The position numbers and the translations under genes are program-made. 36,322 nucleotides of DNA from Acidobacteriota bacterium (GTDB lineage Bacteria > Acidobacteriota > Blastocatellia > Pyrinomonadales > Pyrinomonadaceae): the NCBI GenBank assembly GCA_019239425.1, contig JAFAZX010000047.1, positions 1-36,322 on the forward strand, written 5' to 3'. Below, in pieces: positions 1 to 8,598 of this stretch (the stretch's first letter is position 1; each line of letters opens with the position of its first letter). The notes under the pieces are model-generated. The model did not search any database. It was not told the DNA's origin and worked only from the letters and a program-made list of their open reading frames with translations.

Positions 1-162
1 GAAGACGGGGATGCCCTCGTGCGTGGTGCCGCCCTTGCCGGGCGTGACGCCGCCGACGACCTGCGTCCCGTACTCCACCATCTGCTTCGTGTGGAACGTG
101 CCCTCTTTGCCCGTGATGCCCTGCACGACGAGCCGCGTGTTCTTGTCGACAAGTACGCTCAA
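1..162 (-). CDS. sucD: Succinyl-CoA synthetase alpha subunit, N-terminal part (window edge)
   Basis: Only the first 54 codons are in the window. SucD forms the CoA-binding and phosphohistidine half of succinyl-CoA synthetase in the TCA cycle, acting with SucC. The reading begins [20 protein letters not shown] and continues through [13 protein letters not shown] and [14 protein letters not shown], the family's N-terminal CoA-binding Rossmann region. The start is a TTG at 160-162 with GGAG upstream, and it matches the usual SucD beginning (M-S-hydrophobic-LVDKNT). The partner sucC is on the same strand but ends about 3.6 kb upstream, with other genes between. That is unusual, because sucC and sucD normally touch. 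The identity is secure; the catalytic histidine lies outside the window. Confidence 0.93.
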   Translation of the reverse strand, partial: MSVLVDKNTRLVVQGITGKEGTFHTKQMVEYGTQVVGGVTPGKGGTTHEGIPVF

Positions 163-268
163 CGCTCTTGCTCCTCAAGCCCGATTTGGATTGCTTAGTT
201 TGAAGGCGGAGTATAGCACGGCCGGGCGGCAATATAGAATTGCCGGCACGCGCCCCTCCCAAAGCTTG

Positions 269-297
269 TTTCAATTTCCCGGTGCGTGGAGTAGAAT
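269..297 (+). promoter_or_regulatory. Possible sigma-70 promoter for the SH3-domain gene
   Basis: TTTCAA at 269-274 and TAGAAT at 292-297 are separated by 17 bases, upstream of the start at 409. The -10 is good and the -35 weak. Inference from consensus only. Confidence 0.32.
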
Positions 298-408
298 GAC
301 TGCCGACTCCCCCGCCCGAATAACTTTCCCGGGATGACCTCGCGTTCCGGTTTTTCCGAACACCTCGCCCGCCGAATCTCGTATCCCTCTGTGCAGGAGG
401 TTGCAGCC

Positions 409-906
409 ATGGGGGCGCCCAGACTCAAGCTCGTAACCAAGGAAGACTTGGATGACCCGCGCGGCATCTACGTGCCTGAAGAGTCAGGCCCGGCCGCGGA
501 GTGGAGGAAATTCAAGCATCTGGTAGTTTTAATCCTACTCTCGACTTTGAGCGGGCTGATAATCACGGGCATCGTGCTCGGCGGCGTCGTCGGGGGCAAT
601 AAGATGCTCACGCTGATCAAGCCTTACCTCTACCCCTCCGACCGGGATGTGTCTGTCCCGAGCAAGAGCGTGGGGCGCAAGTTGAGAGCCCTCAGCGACG
701 TTAACATTCGCGAGAGCCCTGGAACGGGATCGACTAAGAATATAACCGGGCGTTGCGGGCAGGGGGCGGAGTTCCAAGTCCTTGAGGCCAACGCACCGGA
801 GAACTGGTACCGCGTCAAAATCACCAAGAGTGTCAGCCTCAAAAAACACATGCCCTGCCCGGACGAAGGGTGGGTGTTTACCGAGAACCTCACGTTCATC
901 AAATAG
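409..906 (+). CDS. Membrane-anchored bacterial SH3-type domain protein
   Basis: A 165-residue protein with a short charged cytoplasmic N-terminus, one strong membrane helix at about residues 31-60 (hydrophobic, ending in a glycine/valine run), and an extracytoplasmic C-terminal domain. The segment LRALSDVNIRESPGTGS, followed by a GAEFQVLE strand and ENWYRVKI, is the pattern of the bacterial SH3 family (SH3_3 type), which often binds peptidoglycan or peptide ligands. Two cysteines in the domain (in GRCGQG and MPCPDEG) could form a disulfide. The start at ATG 409 is chosen because CAGGAGG at 394-400 is well placed; an upstream in-frame ATG at 334 has no such site. It diverges from sucD. The ligand is unknown. 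Confidence 0.72.
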   Translation: MGAPRLKLVTKEDLDDPRGIYVPEESGPAAEWRKFKHLVVLILLSTLSGLIITGIVLGGVVGGNKMLTLIKPYLYPSDRDVSVPSKSVGRKLRALSDVNIRESPGTGSTKNITGRCGQGAEFQVLEANAPENWYRVKITKSVSLKKHMPCPDEGWVFTENLTFIK

Positions 907-947
907 CGCGAAGCACATAACACCCGATTCGCGCCGAGTCTGAACCT

Positions 948-2354
948 TCACTCTAACTCCACGCTTTCGCCGTACTGCGGCGCTTCGACGTTCCAGCCGA
1001 AGCGCTCGCGGATGTGCCCGGCCATCGCGGCGGCGGCCTCCGGCTCGCCGTGGGTCGTGAAGACGCGGCGCGGCGGAGTCTGCGCCAGAGGTTCGAGCCA
1101 GCGCAGCACCTCGGCCCAGTCGGCGTGGGCGGAGAGTCCGCCGATGCGCTCGACGTGACAGCGGACGGGCACGTCCGCCTTCATGATGCGCACGAACCTG
1201 GAGCCTTCGAGAATCTTTCGGCCCGTGGTGCCCGCCGCCTGGTAGCCGACGAAGAGGACGGTGGCGCGCTCGTCGGGCAGGACGCGCCGCGCGTGGTGGA
1301 GGACGCGCCCGCCGGTCATCATCCCCGAGGCGGAGATGATGATGCGCGTCCCCTGCTCCTCGTTGAGGCGCTTCGACTCCTCGCGCGTCGAGGCCGTCAC
1401 CATCGAGCGCGTGCGCAGGGGATGCCGGTGCTGTTCGAGCACGTCCTCGTACTCCTCGTCGTGCTCCTCCTTGACCCTCTGGTAAATCTGCGTCGCGGCG
1501 GCGGCCATCGGCGAGTCCACGCGGACGGGGAGGACGGGGATGCGCCCCTCGTCTTCGAGCTCGCGGATGTGGTAGAGCAGCTCCTGCGTGCGGCCGACGG
1601 CGAAGGCCGGGACGAGGAGCGGCCCGCCGCGCTCGGCGGCCTCGTTGATGACGCGAGCGAGCGCGACCTTCGGGTCTTCGGCGTCGTGCCGGCGGTCGCC
1701 GTAGGTCGATTCGACCAGCATGTAGTCACAGGCGGGCGGCGCGACGGGGTCGCGTATGATCGGCTGGTCGTAGTGGCCGAGGTCGCCCGAGAAGAGCACG
1801 CGCCGGCCCTTGCCGTCCGTGCCCGCGCCGTCGAGTTCGAGCAGCACGAGGCTCGAACCGAGGATGTGCCCCGCGATGCGGAAGCCCGCGCGCACGCCCG
1901 CCGCGACCTCCGTCGGCTCGCCCGTGTTCGGGCAGGTCTTGACCAGCTTAATCGCCTCGCGCGCGTCCGCCTCCGTGTACAGAGGCAGCGCCGGCTGGTG
2001 CCGCGTCAGGCCCTTGCGGTTCCTGTACTCCGCCTCTTCTTCCTGCAAACGCGCAGAGTCCGGCAGCAGGAGTTTCAACAACTCCGCCGTCCCCTTCGAA
2101 CAGTAGACCGGCCCCTTAAGCCCCAGCCTCACCAGCCGCGGCAGGTAGGCCGTGTGATCCACGTGCGCGTGCGTGATGATGACGGCGTCGATGTGCCGCG
2201 GGTCGAACGGCGGGTCTTCCCAATTCCGCTCCTTCAACTCCCTCAACCCCTGAAACAGCCCGCAGTCCACCAGCACCCGGCTCCCGCCGCTTTCGACCAG
2301 GTACTTCGACCCCGTCACCGTCCCCACCCCGCCCCAGAAACTGAGTACAGCCAT
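948..2354 (-). CDS. Beta-CASP metallo-beta-lactamase ribonuclease
   Basis: A 468-residue protein of the RNA-acting MBL/beta-CASP family (CPSF-like nucleases), predicted to be cytoplasmic. It shows the zinc motif HAHVDH at about 62-67, GHILGSS at 162-168 supplying another ligand, SGDLG at about 189-193, and LVESTYGD near 213-220. The beta-CASP insert follows, then IIISASGMMTGGRVLHH and the late TTHGEP motif near the C-terminus. The length and motif order fit a complete enzyme. The start is the ATG at 2352-2354, because MAVLSFWGGVGTVTGSKYLV is the standard N-terminus; a longer frame upstream reads as non-homologous. Close relatives are annotated as exonucleases or RNA-processing enzymes, but the true substrate cannot be read from sequence. 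Confidence 0.9.
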   Translation of the reverse strand: MAVLSFWGGVGTVTGSKYLVESGGSRVLVDCGLFQGLRELKERNWEDPPFDPRHIDAVIITHAHVDHTAYLPRLVRLGLKGPVYCSKGTAELLKLLLPDSARLQEEEAEYRNRKGLTRHQPALPLYTEADAREAIKLVKTCPNTGEPTEVAAGVRAGFRIAGHILGSSLVLLELDGAGTDGKGRRVLFSGDLGHYDQPIIRDPVAPPACDYMLVESTYGDRRHDAEDPKVALARVINEAAERGGPLLVPAFAVGRTQELLYHIRELEDEGRIPVLPVRVDSPMAAAATQIYQRVKEEHDEEYEDVLEQHRHPLRTRSMVTASTREESKRLNEEQGTRIIISASGMMTGGRVLHHARRVLPDERATVLFVGYQAAGTTGRKILEGSRFVRIMKADVPVRCHVERIGGLSAHADWAEVLRWLEPLAQTPPRRVFTTHGEPEAAAAMAGHIRERFGWNVEAPQYGESVELE

Positions 2355-2553
2355 GCGAAGCCTCCGCGTCGTCCTTGCCTTGTGAGAACCGCTGCATTCT
2401 ACAACTTCGCAAGCGGGATTCAGAGTCTTTAACAACGCGCGAGACGCACCGAGGCCACGCACGGCCGGGTTAAGTCGCGTGCGTGGCGGCGGGCGCAGCC
2501 GGAAGGTCTTTTCGGCCCCGACTCGGGCCGGGGACGTGGAGGCGCAGGTTTAA

Positions 2554-3030
2554 CTAACGCGGGACGATCTGTGAGCCGACCAGGACGATTCCCACGCAGA
2601 GCAGTTGGCCGATGAAGGAACGCCTCGTCTTCTCCCAGAATTTTGTGACGGCGACCAGGCCCGCGAGCGGGACACATAAAGTCGCGACGCCCCACGACGC
2701 GCTCTGCTCGAAGATCCGCAGCACCAGCCAGAGGTGCGTGAGAATGAGGAGGCCGATCCCGCCCGTCATGGTTATGACCGCCGCAATCTTCGCCGTCTCA
2801 AGGTCGATCACGTGAAAGACCCTGTGCGAGAGGAAGGCCGCGACTGCGAGCAGCAGGATGGCGGTGAGAAACGTGAGGGTGCTCGAAAACAGTGGTTCGG
2901 GCTCGGGGGCGGCGGAGTCGAACTGAGACGCGGGCCGGTACTGCCAGTCCAGTTGCCAGCCGCAACGCTTGCACGCCACGGCGTCCGACCAGTTGACCAG
3001 CCCGCATTGGGGGCATTTTGTGTTACTCAT
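2554..3030 (-). CDS. Zinc-ribbon membrane protein of unknown function
   Basis: A 158-residue protein. Residues 5-23 carry a CPQCG...CKRCG zinc ribbon, separated by an acidic/proline linker from three or four hydrophobic segments (roughly residues 47-65, 74-96, 105-123 and 138-155), which should be membrane helices. This architecture, a cytoplasmic zinc ribbon on a small integral membrane domain, is common in Acidobacteriota and of unknown role. The start at ATG 3028-3030 is chosen because the ribbon begins directly after it. The gene stands alone, about 175 bases from its minus-strand neighbour on either side. Confidence 0.7.
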   Translation of the reverse strand: MSNTKCPQCGLVNWSDAVACKRCGWQLDWQYRPASQFDSAAPEPEPLFSSTLTFLTAILLLAVAAFLSHRVFHVIDLETAKIAAVITMTGGIGLLILTHLWLVLRIFEQSASWGVATLCVPLAGLVAVTKFWEKTRRSFIGQLLCVGIVLVGSQIVPR

Positions 3031-3205
3031 AAGGAAGCTTCTCTGTGTGAAGGGTAGCGTCGGAAGGTTGGTTCGAAGTCCTGATGTAAGCTCAGGGGCG
3101 AACGGGGCGGGCGAGTCGGGCGCGGTGTGAAGCGCCACAGGCGAGTATACCCGTGACCTCAAAGAGTAATCAATAAATTTCGCGGCGGCGGCGGGTGACA
3201 GGCGG

Positions 3206-3640
3206 TCAACTAACCTTTACGGTCTTGGTTCTTCCGAAGAGGACGAGGGCGCAGGGGACGAGGAGGGCGAGGTTGCGCAGCGCCGTGGAGACGCCAAGTT
3301 GGGAGCCGATGAGGCGGCCGAAGCAGCCGCATTCGAGTGGCTCGCCGTGTTGGACGTAGACGTAGAAGAGGGCGTAGGCGGCGAAGCCGAGGAGCAGCGC
3401 GGCGGAGAGGAGCGCGCCGAGTCGCGCGGTGCGCGGGACGATGAGCAGGACGGCGGCGGCGAGTTCGGCCGCGATGACGGCGCAGGCCACGGGCCAGACC
3501 CAGTTCGCCTCGACGAGGTTCGAGAGGTTGGCGGCGAAATCCCGGACGGTGAAGAGCTTCGCGCCCGCGGCGAAGAGGAAGAGCGCCGCGAGGCCGAAGC
3601 GGCTGACCTGGACGAGGATGAGGAGCAGGCGGCGTCTCAT
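3206..3640 (-). CDS. MauE/DoxX-like integral membrane protein
   Basis: A 144-residue protein with four predicted membrane helices. After the third helix it has the motif GEPLECGCFGRLIG, whose CxC-F-G signature is typical of the MauE/DoxX redox-associated family (methylamine utilisation MauE and relatives). Members are thought to support thiol/disulfide or quinone-linked steps in the membrane; no amine dehydrogenase genes are nearby, so a mau role is not supported. The start is ATG 3638-3640, MRRRLLLILVQVSRFG. A longer frame starting further upstream would translate the GGATGAA repeat arm and is less likely. The gene follows sucC on the same strand, separated only by the repeat hairpin. Confidence 0.75.
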   Translation of the reverse strand: MRRRLLLILVQVSRFGLAALFLFAAGAKLFTVRDFAANLSNLVEANWVWPVACAVIAAELAAAVLLIVPRTARLGALLSAALLLGFAAYALFYVYVQHGEPLECGCFGRLIGSQLGVSTALRNLALLVPCALVLFGRTKTVKVS

Positions 3641-3647
3641 CTTTGTA

Positions 3648-3726
3648 AAGGATGAAGGATGAAGGATGAAGGATGAAAGGAGTAGGCTCTTTCCCTCATC
3701 CTTCATCCTTCCGCCTTCATCCTTCC
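3648..3726. repeat. Heptamer inverted repeat, GGATGAA family
   Basis: The left arm (3648-3680) is four successive copies of the 7-base word GGATGAA. The right arm (about 3693-3726) carries the complementary word TTCATCC, with one variant copy TTCCGCC. The loop is about 12 bases. The right arm ends at the base before the sucC stop codon (3727-3729), and the left arm ends just before the start of the MauE-like gene. It could work as a terminator-like RNA hairpin for sucC. Confidence 0.88.
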
Positions 3727-4887
<1,161 letters not shown>

Positions 4888-4962
4888 CCTCGACCCCTTC
4901 GGCGGCCGGGCGGGAGAGGCCCGCCGCTTGCAAATGAATTTTATTGTTCCGGAACGCCGACG

Positions 4963-4992
4963 AGTGTACCGGCACGCCGCGCGCGACTGCAA
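4963..4992 (-). promoter_or_regulatory. Possible sigma-70 promoter for sucC
   Basis: On the minus strand, TTGCAG (4987-4992) and TACACT (4963-4968) are separated by 18 bases. This would start transcription about 70 bases upstream of the sucC ATG. The leader then contains a GC-rich hairpin (GCGGCGGGC with GCCCGGCCGC). Consensus match only. Confidence 0.42.
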
Positions 4993-5093
4993 GGGAAGAA
5001 GCCGTCGGCGTTCGTGATTGAGCGTTCAGCCAGACCGTTTTCTGACAGGCGCGCGTCAGGTTGAAGCCGTCAACTTGGTTTGGACGAAAGCTG

Positions 5094-5121
5094 AACCAAA
5101 AACTGAAAACCGAAAACTATT
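5094..5121. repeat. Single-sided heptamer run, AACTGAA-like
   Basis: Four consecutive 7-base words, AACCAAA, AACTGAA, AACCGAA and AACTATT, form a short degenerate tandem array. No full complementary arm is seen, only TTGGTT at 5075-5080 facing AACCAA at 5094-5099. It looks like a remnant or half of the hairpin elements found elsewhere in the window. Confidence 0.55.
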
Positions 5122-5162
5122 GGAACTGTCTTTAGGTCATCAAGGCAGGCGAGGTGAACGCG

Positions 5163-5228
5163 ATGACGTTGGCTTTAACGGTGCTCTTTGCTGTCAACCT
5201 CTACGCGAGAGCCGGCAGGTCGAGATAG
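5163..5228 (+). CDS. Possible 21-residue hydrophobic small protein
   Basis: In the 491-base space between sucC and osmC a short frame reads MTLALTVLFAVNLYARAGRS plus one arginine. A GAGGTG Shine-Dalgarno-like site (5151-5156) lies six bases before the ATG, and a strong intrinsic terminator lies 33 bases after the stop. The product would be a single hydrophobic segment with a basic tail, like many bacterial small membrane proteins. The terminator shows that some plus-strand transcript ends here; it could equally be a small RNA without coding function. No recognisable family and no clear promoter. Confidence 0.33.
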   Translation: MTLALTVLFAVNLYARAGRSR

Positions 5229-5261
5229 CTAGTCTGGTGCATCCCTTAGAGTGAAGAGTCA

Positions 5262-5299
5262 CGGCGGGCCGGAGCGTTCCGGCTCGCCGCTTTTTTTTT
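5262..5299 (+). terminator. Strong intrinsic terminator
   Basis: A 12-bp stem (CGGCGGGCCGGA with TCCGGCTCGCCG, one G-T pair) closes a four-base loop and is followed by C and nine Ts (5291-5299). The T-run is on the plus strand, so it ends a plus-strand transcript starting upstream of 5262. The only plus-strand candidate there is the 21-codon frame or a small RNA. Confidence 0.9.
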
Positions 5300-5378
5300 G
5301 CGCGCGCGACTTGGCACGCGCCGGGCCGCGGCGTTAACCTTCCGGCCGCGCGCCGAACTCACTCAAAGGAGAAGCAGC

Positions 5379-5813
5379 ATGGGCGAAGTCGTCGTCACCT
5401 CCCTGTCGAACCTGCGCAACGAAGTCTCTTACGGCGAAGGCCGCACGCTCGTCACGGACGAGCCGTCGGAGCTGGGCGGCGAGGGGCTCGGGCCAGACCC
5501 CTACACGCTCTTGCTTGCCGCGCTCGGCAGTTGCGTCTCGATGACGGTGACGCTCTACGCGCGGCGGAAGGGCTGGCCTTTAGAGCGCGTCCGCGTGCGC
5601 CTGCGGCAGAGGCGCGTCCACTCGAAGGACTGCGTCGCGTGCGGGAGCGCGGCCGACGACTACATCCACCACGTCGAGCGCGCCGTCGAGCTGGAAGGCG
5701 ACCTCAGCGAAGAGCAGCGCGCGCGTTTGCAGGAGATCGCGCACCGCTGCCCCGTCCACCGCACGCTCACGCACGAGATCGCCGTCACGGAGATGTCGGA
5801 CGAAGCGCGCTGA
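5379..5813 (+). CDS. OsmC/Ohr family thiol peroxidase-like protein
   Basis: A 144-residue OsmC-family protein; the family reduces organic hydroperoxides with a pair of cysteines. The two expected positions are present: C52 in ALGSCVSMTV, at the start of the long central helix, and C124 in RCPVHRTL. An insert with two further cysteines (residues 85-88, CVAC) and HH lies between them, as in the YhfA-like OsmC branch, and could bind metal. The start is ATG 5379 with AAAGGAG at 5365-5371; a longer reading from 5298 is not supported. The gene is cytoplasmic and follows the strong terminator. Its substrate (Ohr-like or YhfA-like) is not determined. Confidence 0.88.
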   Translation: MGEVVVTSLSNLRNEVSYGEGRTLVTDEPSELGGEGLGPDPYTLLLAALGSCVSMTVTLYARRKGWPLERVRVRLRQRRVHSKDCVACGSAADDYIHHVERAVELEGDLSEEQRARLQEIAHRCPVHRTLTHEIAVTEMSDEAR

Positions 5814-5819
5814 GCGTTC

Positions 5820-5848
5820 TTGCGCCCCGAGACCCTCTAAGGTTTAAT
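5820..5848 (+). promoter_or_regulatory. Possible sigma-70 promoter for the TPR lipoprotein
   Basis: TTGCGC (5820-5825), a 17-base spacer and TTTAAT (5843-5848) lie 40 bases before the ATG at 5888, just after the osmC stop. Good -10, half-matching -35. Confidence 0.42.
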
Positions 5849-5887
5849 ACCCGCGCCGGCCGTCTTCAGCGCCCGCCATCATCCTTT

Positions 5888-6925
5888 ATGAACCCTTCGA
5901 AGCGTCTGCCCCTTCTGCTGTTGACCTCCGCCCTCTTCCTCTCCGCGGCCTGCAAGTCCGAGAGCCGCCCCGGCGAGAACGCGAACGCCACAGCGGCGGC
6001 GAAGGCCGAGCCGACCCCGCCGCCCGGCATGGTCGAGGTGAACACGACCACCCTGAAGCGGGACGTCGAGCAGAACCCCGAAGACCTCATCGCGCGCTAC
6101 AACCTCGGCACCGGGTACATCGTCGAGGGCAAGTACCTTGAGGCGGCCGAGCAGTTCAAGTACGTCGTCGAGAAGAAACCGGACGACGCCGACGCGCTCG
6201 ACAAGCTCGGGATGGCCTACGCCGCCGCGAGCAAATTCGGGGACGCGGCCGACGCCTACCAGCGCGCGGTGCGCCTCCAGCCGCAGAACGCGTACTTCCA
6301 CCAGGCGCTCGCGGACGCGTACGAGAAGGCGGGCAAGTCGTCAGAGGCCGAGGCGGAGCGCGCCGCGTTCAGGAAGCTCGACCCGAACGCGCGCGTGAGG
6401 GCCTTGCTCGGCGCGGGCAAGTACGAGGAGGCCGCCGCCGAGGCGCGCAAGGTCTCGCCCGCGAACGCCGAGACGCAGTTCCTCCTCGGCAACGCGCTCT
6501 TCAAGCTCAGGCGTGCCAACGAGGCGCTCGACGCGTACAGGCAGGCCGCGCGCCTCAACCCGAAGTACGGCGACGCGTACTTCCAGATGGGCAACGCCTA
6601 CGACCTCCTGAACCAGCAGGAGGAGGCGGCCAAAGCCTTCCAGACGGCCGCGCGCCTCAACCCGAAGGACGCCGACGCCTTCTTCAACCTCGGCAACACC
6701 TTCAACAAGCTGACCCGCACGCCGGAGGCCGCGCGCGCCTTCGCGGAGGCCGTCCGCCTGCGCCCCGAAGACGCGGAGGCGCGCCTGCGACTCGCCGAGG
6801 CACAACTCCGGCAGGGCGACACCGCCGGCGCGCGCGCGCAGCAGGAGGCGCTGAAGAAACTCGCCCCCGAAGCGGCGCAGCAGCTCCAACAGGCCATCGA
6901 GCAGAGCGCCCAAGGCCGTCCCTGA
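5888..6925 (+). CDS. TPR-repeat lipoprotein
   Basis: A 345-residue exported protein. The N-terminus MNPSKRLPLLLLTSALFLSA is a lipoprotein signal peptide ending in a lipobox, with the modified cysteine in SAACKSE. An alanine-rich linker follows, then about seven tetratricopeptide repeats to near residue 330, each with the typical pattern (for example YGDAYFQMGNAYDLLNQQEE and KDADAFFNLGNTFNKL). TPR lipoproteins act as scaffolds for envelope complexes, such as outer-membrane assembly and secretion; no partner genes are adjacent, so the complex is unknown. The start is ATG 5888, since the signal peptide begins there. The frame is open far upstream into osmC, but that part is a shadow of osmC. Confidence 0.88.
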   Translation: MNPSKRLPLLLLTSALFLSAACKSESRPGENANATAAAKAEPTPPPGMVEVNTTTLKRDVEQNPEDLIARYNLGTGYIVEGKYLEAAEQFKYVVEKKPDDADALDKLGMAYAAASKFGDAADAYQRAVRLQPQNAYFHQALADAYEKAGKSSEAEAERAAFRKLDPNARVRALLGAGKYEEAAAEARKVSPANAETQFLLGNALFKLRRANEALDAYRQAARLNPKYGDAYFQMGNAYDLLNQQEEAAKAFQTAARLNPKDADAFFNLGNTFNKLTRTPEAARAFAEAVRLRPEDAEARLRLAEAQLRQGDTAGARAQQEALKKLAPEAAQQLQQAIEQSAQGRP

Positions 6926-6946
6926 TTCGTCTCTGTAAGATTTGCC

Positions 6947-6976
6947 TTGACCCGCGCGGGCCTGTTGCATCATATT
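6947..6976 (+). promoter_or_regulatory. Possible sigma-70 promoter for the CAP-domain gene
   Basis: TTGACC (6947-6952) and CATATT (6971-6976) with an 18-base spacer lie about 70 bases before the GTG start at 7044. Confidence 0.45.
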
Positions 6977-7043
6977 CCGCGCGACGCGTCAGGCGCGCCG
7001 CTTTCCTTCTCCCAAACCCAAACTAAATAAGGAGTCCCCAAAC

Positions 7044-7769
7044 GTGAAGCGCCCCCACTTCGTTCTCTCTCTGTCCCTCCTCTGCCTGCTTCTCTCTTTA
7101 ACCTTCAACCCTTCGCGTTCGAGCGCGCAGCTCGCCTCGCCGAAGGGCGCCGCCACGGCCGCGCTCGAACAGGACGTACTCAAAGAGATCAACCTCGCGC
7201 GCACGCAGCCGGCGGAGTACGCCGCCTACCTCGAAGGGCTGCGCCCGTACTTCAAAGGCAAGGAGTACAGGCACCCGGGCGCGCCCGCCATCCTGACGCA
7301 GGAGGGCGCGCCCGCGCTCGAAGAGGCCATCGCCGCCCTGCGCGCCGTCAGGCCCGCGCCGGCCCTCTCGCTCTCGCAGGGGATGACCTCGGGCGCGCGC
7401 GAGCTGGTGAAGGATCAGGCCGGGACGGACGTGACCGGCCACAAGGGTTCGGACGGGAGCTTCGTCGAGCAGCGCTCGCTGCGCTTCGGCGCGTGGAAGG
7501 AGCCCATCGGCGAAAACCTCTCGTACAGCACCGACACGGCGCGCGAGCGCGTCCTGACGCTGCTGATAGACGACGGCTTCGCCAACCGCGGCCACCGCCA
7601 GCGCCTGCTCGACGCCTCGTACCGCGTCGCCGGCGTCGCCTGCGGCGACCACAAGCTCGGCGCGATGTGCGTCATCACCCTCGCGGGCGGCTTCACCGAC
7701 GGGCCGGCCAGGACGGCGCTGCCCGCCAAGTCCCTCGCGCCCGTCCCCAACGGCGCCCGGCGCTTTTAA
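7044..7769 (+). CDS. Secreted CAP/SCP-domain protein
   Basis: A 241-residue exported protein with a cleavable signal peptide (about residues 1-28, ending SRSSAQ). It is followed by a CAP (cysteine-rich secretory/PR-1) domain: EINLARTQPAEYAAYLE at the start, ALSLSQGMTSGARELVKDQ, HKGSDGSF, GENLSYS, and DDGFANRGHRQRLLDASY near the end. The His/Glu set (HKGSDG, GEN, NRGHR) is the conserved CAP cavity. Bacterial CAP proteins are secreted and of uncertain activity, with lipid-binding or proteolytic roles proposed. The start is GTG 7044, with AAGGAG about 11 bases before it. Confidence 0.9.
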   Translation: MKRPHFVLSLSLLCLLLSLTFNPSRSSAQLASPKGAATAALEQDVLKEINLARTQPAEYAAYLEGLRPYFKGKEYRHPGAPAILTQEGAPALEEAIAALRAVRPAPALSLSQGMTSGARELVKDQAGTDVTGHKGSDGSFVEQRSLRFGAWKEPIGENLSYSTDTARERVLTLLIDDGFANRGHRQRLLDASYRVAGVACGDHKLGAMCVITLAGGFTDGPARTALPAKSLAPVPNGARRF

Positions 7770-7774
7770 AAAAA

Positions 7775-8473
7775 TTACGTCTGCAGTGTGAAGGGGTTGA
7801 AGTCCGTGCCGCGGTCGTAGAAGTCTTCGTGCTCGGCGCGCTTGAGGAAGCCGACGACGAGATAGGTGACGGGCGTCATCAAGGCCTCGACGCCGATCTT
7901 GACGAAGCAGTTCGAGATCATCACCGCCACCACCAGCTGCGGCGGCCAGTCGCCCCAGAAGGCGAGCGGGTAGAAGATGGCTGAGTCGATGGCCTGCCCG
8001 ACGACGGTCGAGCCGATGGTTCTCATCCAGAGGAAGCGCCCCTCGGTCTTGAGCTTCATCTTCGCCAGCACGAACGAGTTGACGAAGTCGCCGGCCCAGA
8101 AGGCCGCGAGCGAGGCGGCCACGATGCGCGGCGTCGAGCCGTAGACGAGCGCGTAGGCCGCCTGGTGCGGCCAGTCCGGCGCGGGCGGCAGGGCGATGAC
8201 CGCCTGGCTCATCAGCGACGCGAAGAAGAGCGCCGCGAACCCCGCCCAGATGACGCGCCGCGTGCGCGCGTAGCCGTAAACTTCGGTCAGTATGTCGCCG
8301 AAGATGTAGCTGATGGGGAAGAAGAAGACGCCCGCGCCCACCGAGTAGCCCGCGATCTGGCAGACCTTCCCGACGCCGATCAGGTTCGAGCAGAGCAGCA
8401 CCGTCACGAACGCGGCCATGACGAAGTCGAAATACCTGTAGGCGCGCCTCGGCGCGGCGGCGGCTTCTGTCAA
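7775..8473 (-). CDS. yhhQ: Queuosine precursor transporter, YhhQ/VUT family
   Basis: A 232-residue integral membrane protein with about six helices, of the vitamin-uptake-like (VUT, formerly DUF165) family. E. coli YhhQ imports queuine precursors (preQ0/preQ1) for tRNA modification. Diagnostic stretches are FFFPISYIFGDILTEVYGY, AFWAGDFVNSFVLAKMK, RTIGSTVVGQAIDSAIFY and SNCFVKIGVEALMTPVTY. The start is a TTG at 8471-8473 preceded by GGGAG. It converges with the CAP gene, with only five bases between their stop codons. No queuosine synthesis genes are visible in the window, so the exact salvage substrate is inferred from the family. Confidence 0.9.
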   Translation of the reverse strand: MTEAAAAPRRAYRYFDFVMAAFVTVLLCSNLIGVGKVCQIAGYSVGAGVFFFPISYIFGDILTEVYGYARTRRVIWAGFAALFFASLMSQAVIALPPAPDWPHQAAYALVYGSTPRIVAASLAAFWAGDFVNSFVLAKMKLKTEGRFLWMRTIGSTVVGQAIDSAIFYPLAFWGDWPPQLVVAVMISNCFVKIGVEALMTPVTYLVVGFLKRAEHEDFYDRGTDFNPFTLQT

Positions 8474-8521
8474 CGACGGTCTCTCCCTTTCTAAACTTGA
8501 GTGAAAACGCTAGATGGATTT

Positions 8522-8592
8522 AACCACAGAGACACAGAGGCACAGCTTTGTCTTTAGCTGTGCTTAAGCTGTGTCTCTGTGTCTCTGTGGTT
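8522..8592. repeat. Octamer inverted repeat, CACAGAGA family, copy 1
   Basis: The left arm 8522-8548 and right arm 8566-8592 are 27 bases each and complementary at nearly every position. They are built on an 8-base period (CACAGAGA, CACAGAGG, CACAGCTT), with a 17-base loop. It sits between two minus-strand genes and ends six bases before the msrC-like gene's stop codon. A second copy lies at 26127-26196. Confidence 0.9.
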
Positions 8593-8598
8593 AAACTC

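Noticed and set aside
1014..2432. Plus-strand open frame opposite the MBL/beta-CASP gene, and similar antisense frames at 26293-27606, 31341-32795 and 33778-35124
   Set aside because: Composition is low-complexity Arg/Ala/Val/Asp and the real genes lie on the other strand.
5018..5254. Longer plus-strand open frame covering the 21-codon candidate
   Set aside because: It has no ribosome site and reads through the AACTGAA repeat; the short frame is the only one with a good start.
7775..8473. Reading the YhhQ-like gene as a general vitamin transporter
   Set aside because: Its motifs fit the YhhQ/VUT queuosine-precursor branch better; no vitamin pathway gene is adjacent.
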